From contig VXAZ01000971.1 of the NCBI GenBank assembly GCA_013399875.1, forward strand, positions 244,059 to 308,058: a stretch of DNA of 64,000 nt, in the 5' to 3' direction. A model generated the notes under the pieces. That model was not told where the DNA came from. It was given only the letters and a program-made list of their open reading frames with translations, and did not search any database. Of this stretch, positions 63,219-64,000 are shown one piece after another (position 1 is the first letter of the stretch; every line of letters begins with the position of its first letter). The stretch is from Gymnorhina tibicen. Taxonomy: Eukaryota; Chordata; Aves; Passeriformes; Artamidae. The translations under genes were made by a program, and so were the position numbers.

Positions 63219-63409
63219 AGCCTTCCTCCTCCAGCCTCCCGCAGGCACAGAGCAGCAGAAAGTGATCCCCCCCGGGGAAAAGAGAGGAGATTTCCCACGT
63301 AATGGGCACCAGTATTAATTCTTCCAACTGCTGCAGCTTTCCTTTCATTCTGTGACTTTATGAACATCACTCGATGTTGGCAGCAGCCCCGGAGGGCATC
63401 AAAAGTCAC
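63219..63409 (-). other. Candidate splice-flanked open segment (possible exon)
   Basis: On the minus strand a good acceptor ('ggctcttttcctttcag') precedes 191 nt that stay open for 63 codons in only one frame. It begins VTFDALRGCCQ and includes MFIKSQNERK and INTGAHYVGN. The best donor, CT|GTAAGG, is only moderate. The other two frames hit stops within the first three codons. The family is not recognised. In the minus-strand direction, the paired CTAATTAG sites lie about 165-195 bp upstream. It could be an exon or a chance open segment. Confidence 0.17.
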
Positions 63410-63564
63410 CTGAAAGGAAAAGAGCCTCTTCAAGCACCGGCATCTGGGCTGCCTCTGAGACAGGGCGGCAGCTCTGGCCGTGCACGGCCACACTGACCAG
63501 ACAGCTCACAGCCACGGCACTGGATCAGCCGTGCCTCAAGAGGGCTTTGATTACATCTTTAGGG

Positions 63565-63612
63565 TGTCATGGCTAATTAGAGCCCTGACTATACCCTCTA
63601 ATTAGGTAACAC
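63565..63612. promoter_or_regulatory. Paired CTAATTAG homeodomain-type palindromes
   Basis: Two identical 8-bp palindromes CTAATTAG (63,573-63,580 and 63,598-63,605) are spaced 25 bp start to start. TAATTA is the shared core of many paired-class and LIM homeodomain proteins. Two perfect copies so close together are unlikely by chance in this composition. Confidence 0.25.
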
Positions 63613-64000
63613 TTTCAGACAAATCACACTGTCCTCTTCAAACCACTTCACACCTCCAGATACATCCCTAATTGACTTGAAAGTTGACTCGGCACTTCTT
63701 CCCGGACCTCCTTCCATTTCACAAGGCATTTCAAAATAAATAAACCCCTGCTCCTCAGTCCTGTCTCAGAGCTCAGCTGGGGAATTGCCCTCACATCCGC
63801 ACAGGCACGCACCTGCACGACCTGACACAAAACCTCCATCACAGGCACAAAGCAAACGCTCTGATGCAGCGGCAGGATCGTCCTCCTCTGATCTCCCGTT
63901 TCTAGCCATCCTAGTGCTACTTTCAACAACAGACAGCAAAGCTTTTTCTCGCAGAACAGGAGTGTTTGCGATGCGTCAGTGTCCTACTAAAAATATTGCC

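Noticed and set aside
62451..63302. Longest ORF in the window (283 codons, plus strand)
   Set aside because: No recognisable domain or signal and no supporting splice sites; another long ORF overlaps it on the opposite strand. A single uninterrupted eukaryotic gene here is unlikely.
1..64000. Prokaryotic systems (operons, CRISPR, phage, insertion sequences)
   Set aside because: CR1 elements, microsatellites, splice-like signals and absence of tightly packed ORFs show this is vertebrate nuclear DNA.

Overview
This window is a stretch of nuclear DNA from a vertebrate, most likely a bird. The main evidence is two 3' ends of CR1 LINE retrotransposons (1-117 and about 53,878-54,060). Both carry the form typical of avian genomes: 'gagcaacctggtctagtgg', then 'atgatctttaag', then a tail built on the octamer ATTCTATG. 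A third interspersed element (about 36,300-37,022) resembles a GC-rich dispersed repeat that I recall from many bird genomes. Low interspersed-repeat content, moderate GC and long single-copy stretches also fit a bird. Assembly gaps (3,047-3,074; 19,235-19,291) and single Ns (13,256; 18,892) mark it as a draft assembly.

No protein-coding gene could be identified by family resemblance. Many ORFs of 60-283 codons exist on both strands, but they overlap in several frames and show no recognisable domains. They look like the chance ORFs expected in GC-moderate non-coding DNA. There are no operons, tRNA or rRNA genes, CRISPR arrays or prokaryotic features. The window reads as an intergenic region or the inside of large introns. 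A few splice-flanked open segments could be isolated exons. The best is 16,378-16,482 on the minus strand: 105 nt, one open frame, phase 0 at both ends, strong acceptor and donor. Another is 63,219-63,409, also on the minus strand. None was recognised, and pseudo-exons of this quality do occur by chance.

Layout: 1-117 CR1; 2,031-2,174 a (CTCAC)n minisatellite; 3,029-3,081 a poly-A tract broken by a gap; 6,595-6,760 an AT-rich element ending in a 16-bp perfect palindrome on an E-box; 18,945-19,125 a short CpG-dense patch with an 18-bp perfect palindrome, next to the larger gap; 28,553-28,790 a G-quadruplex motif followed by RFX-like and octamer sites; 32,151-32,188 a dense G-quadruplex motif; 36,300-37,022 the dispersed repeat with internal 40-58 bp periodicity; 43,690-43,729 a T/G telomere-like stretch; 46,342-46,384 (TTCC)n; 53,878-54,060 CR1; 59,757-59,785 (GACA)n; 63,573-63,605 paired CTAATTAG homeodomain-type palindromes.

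The AT-rich, TAAT-rich islands scattered through single-copy sequence look like conserved non-coding regulatory elements around a developmental gene. That is inference from composition and motifs only. I did not find a new biological system here. The findings below are ranked leads, mostly candidate exons and regulatory palindromes.
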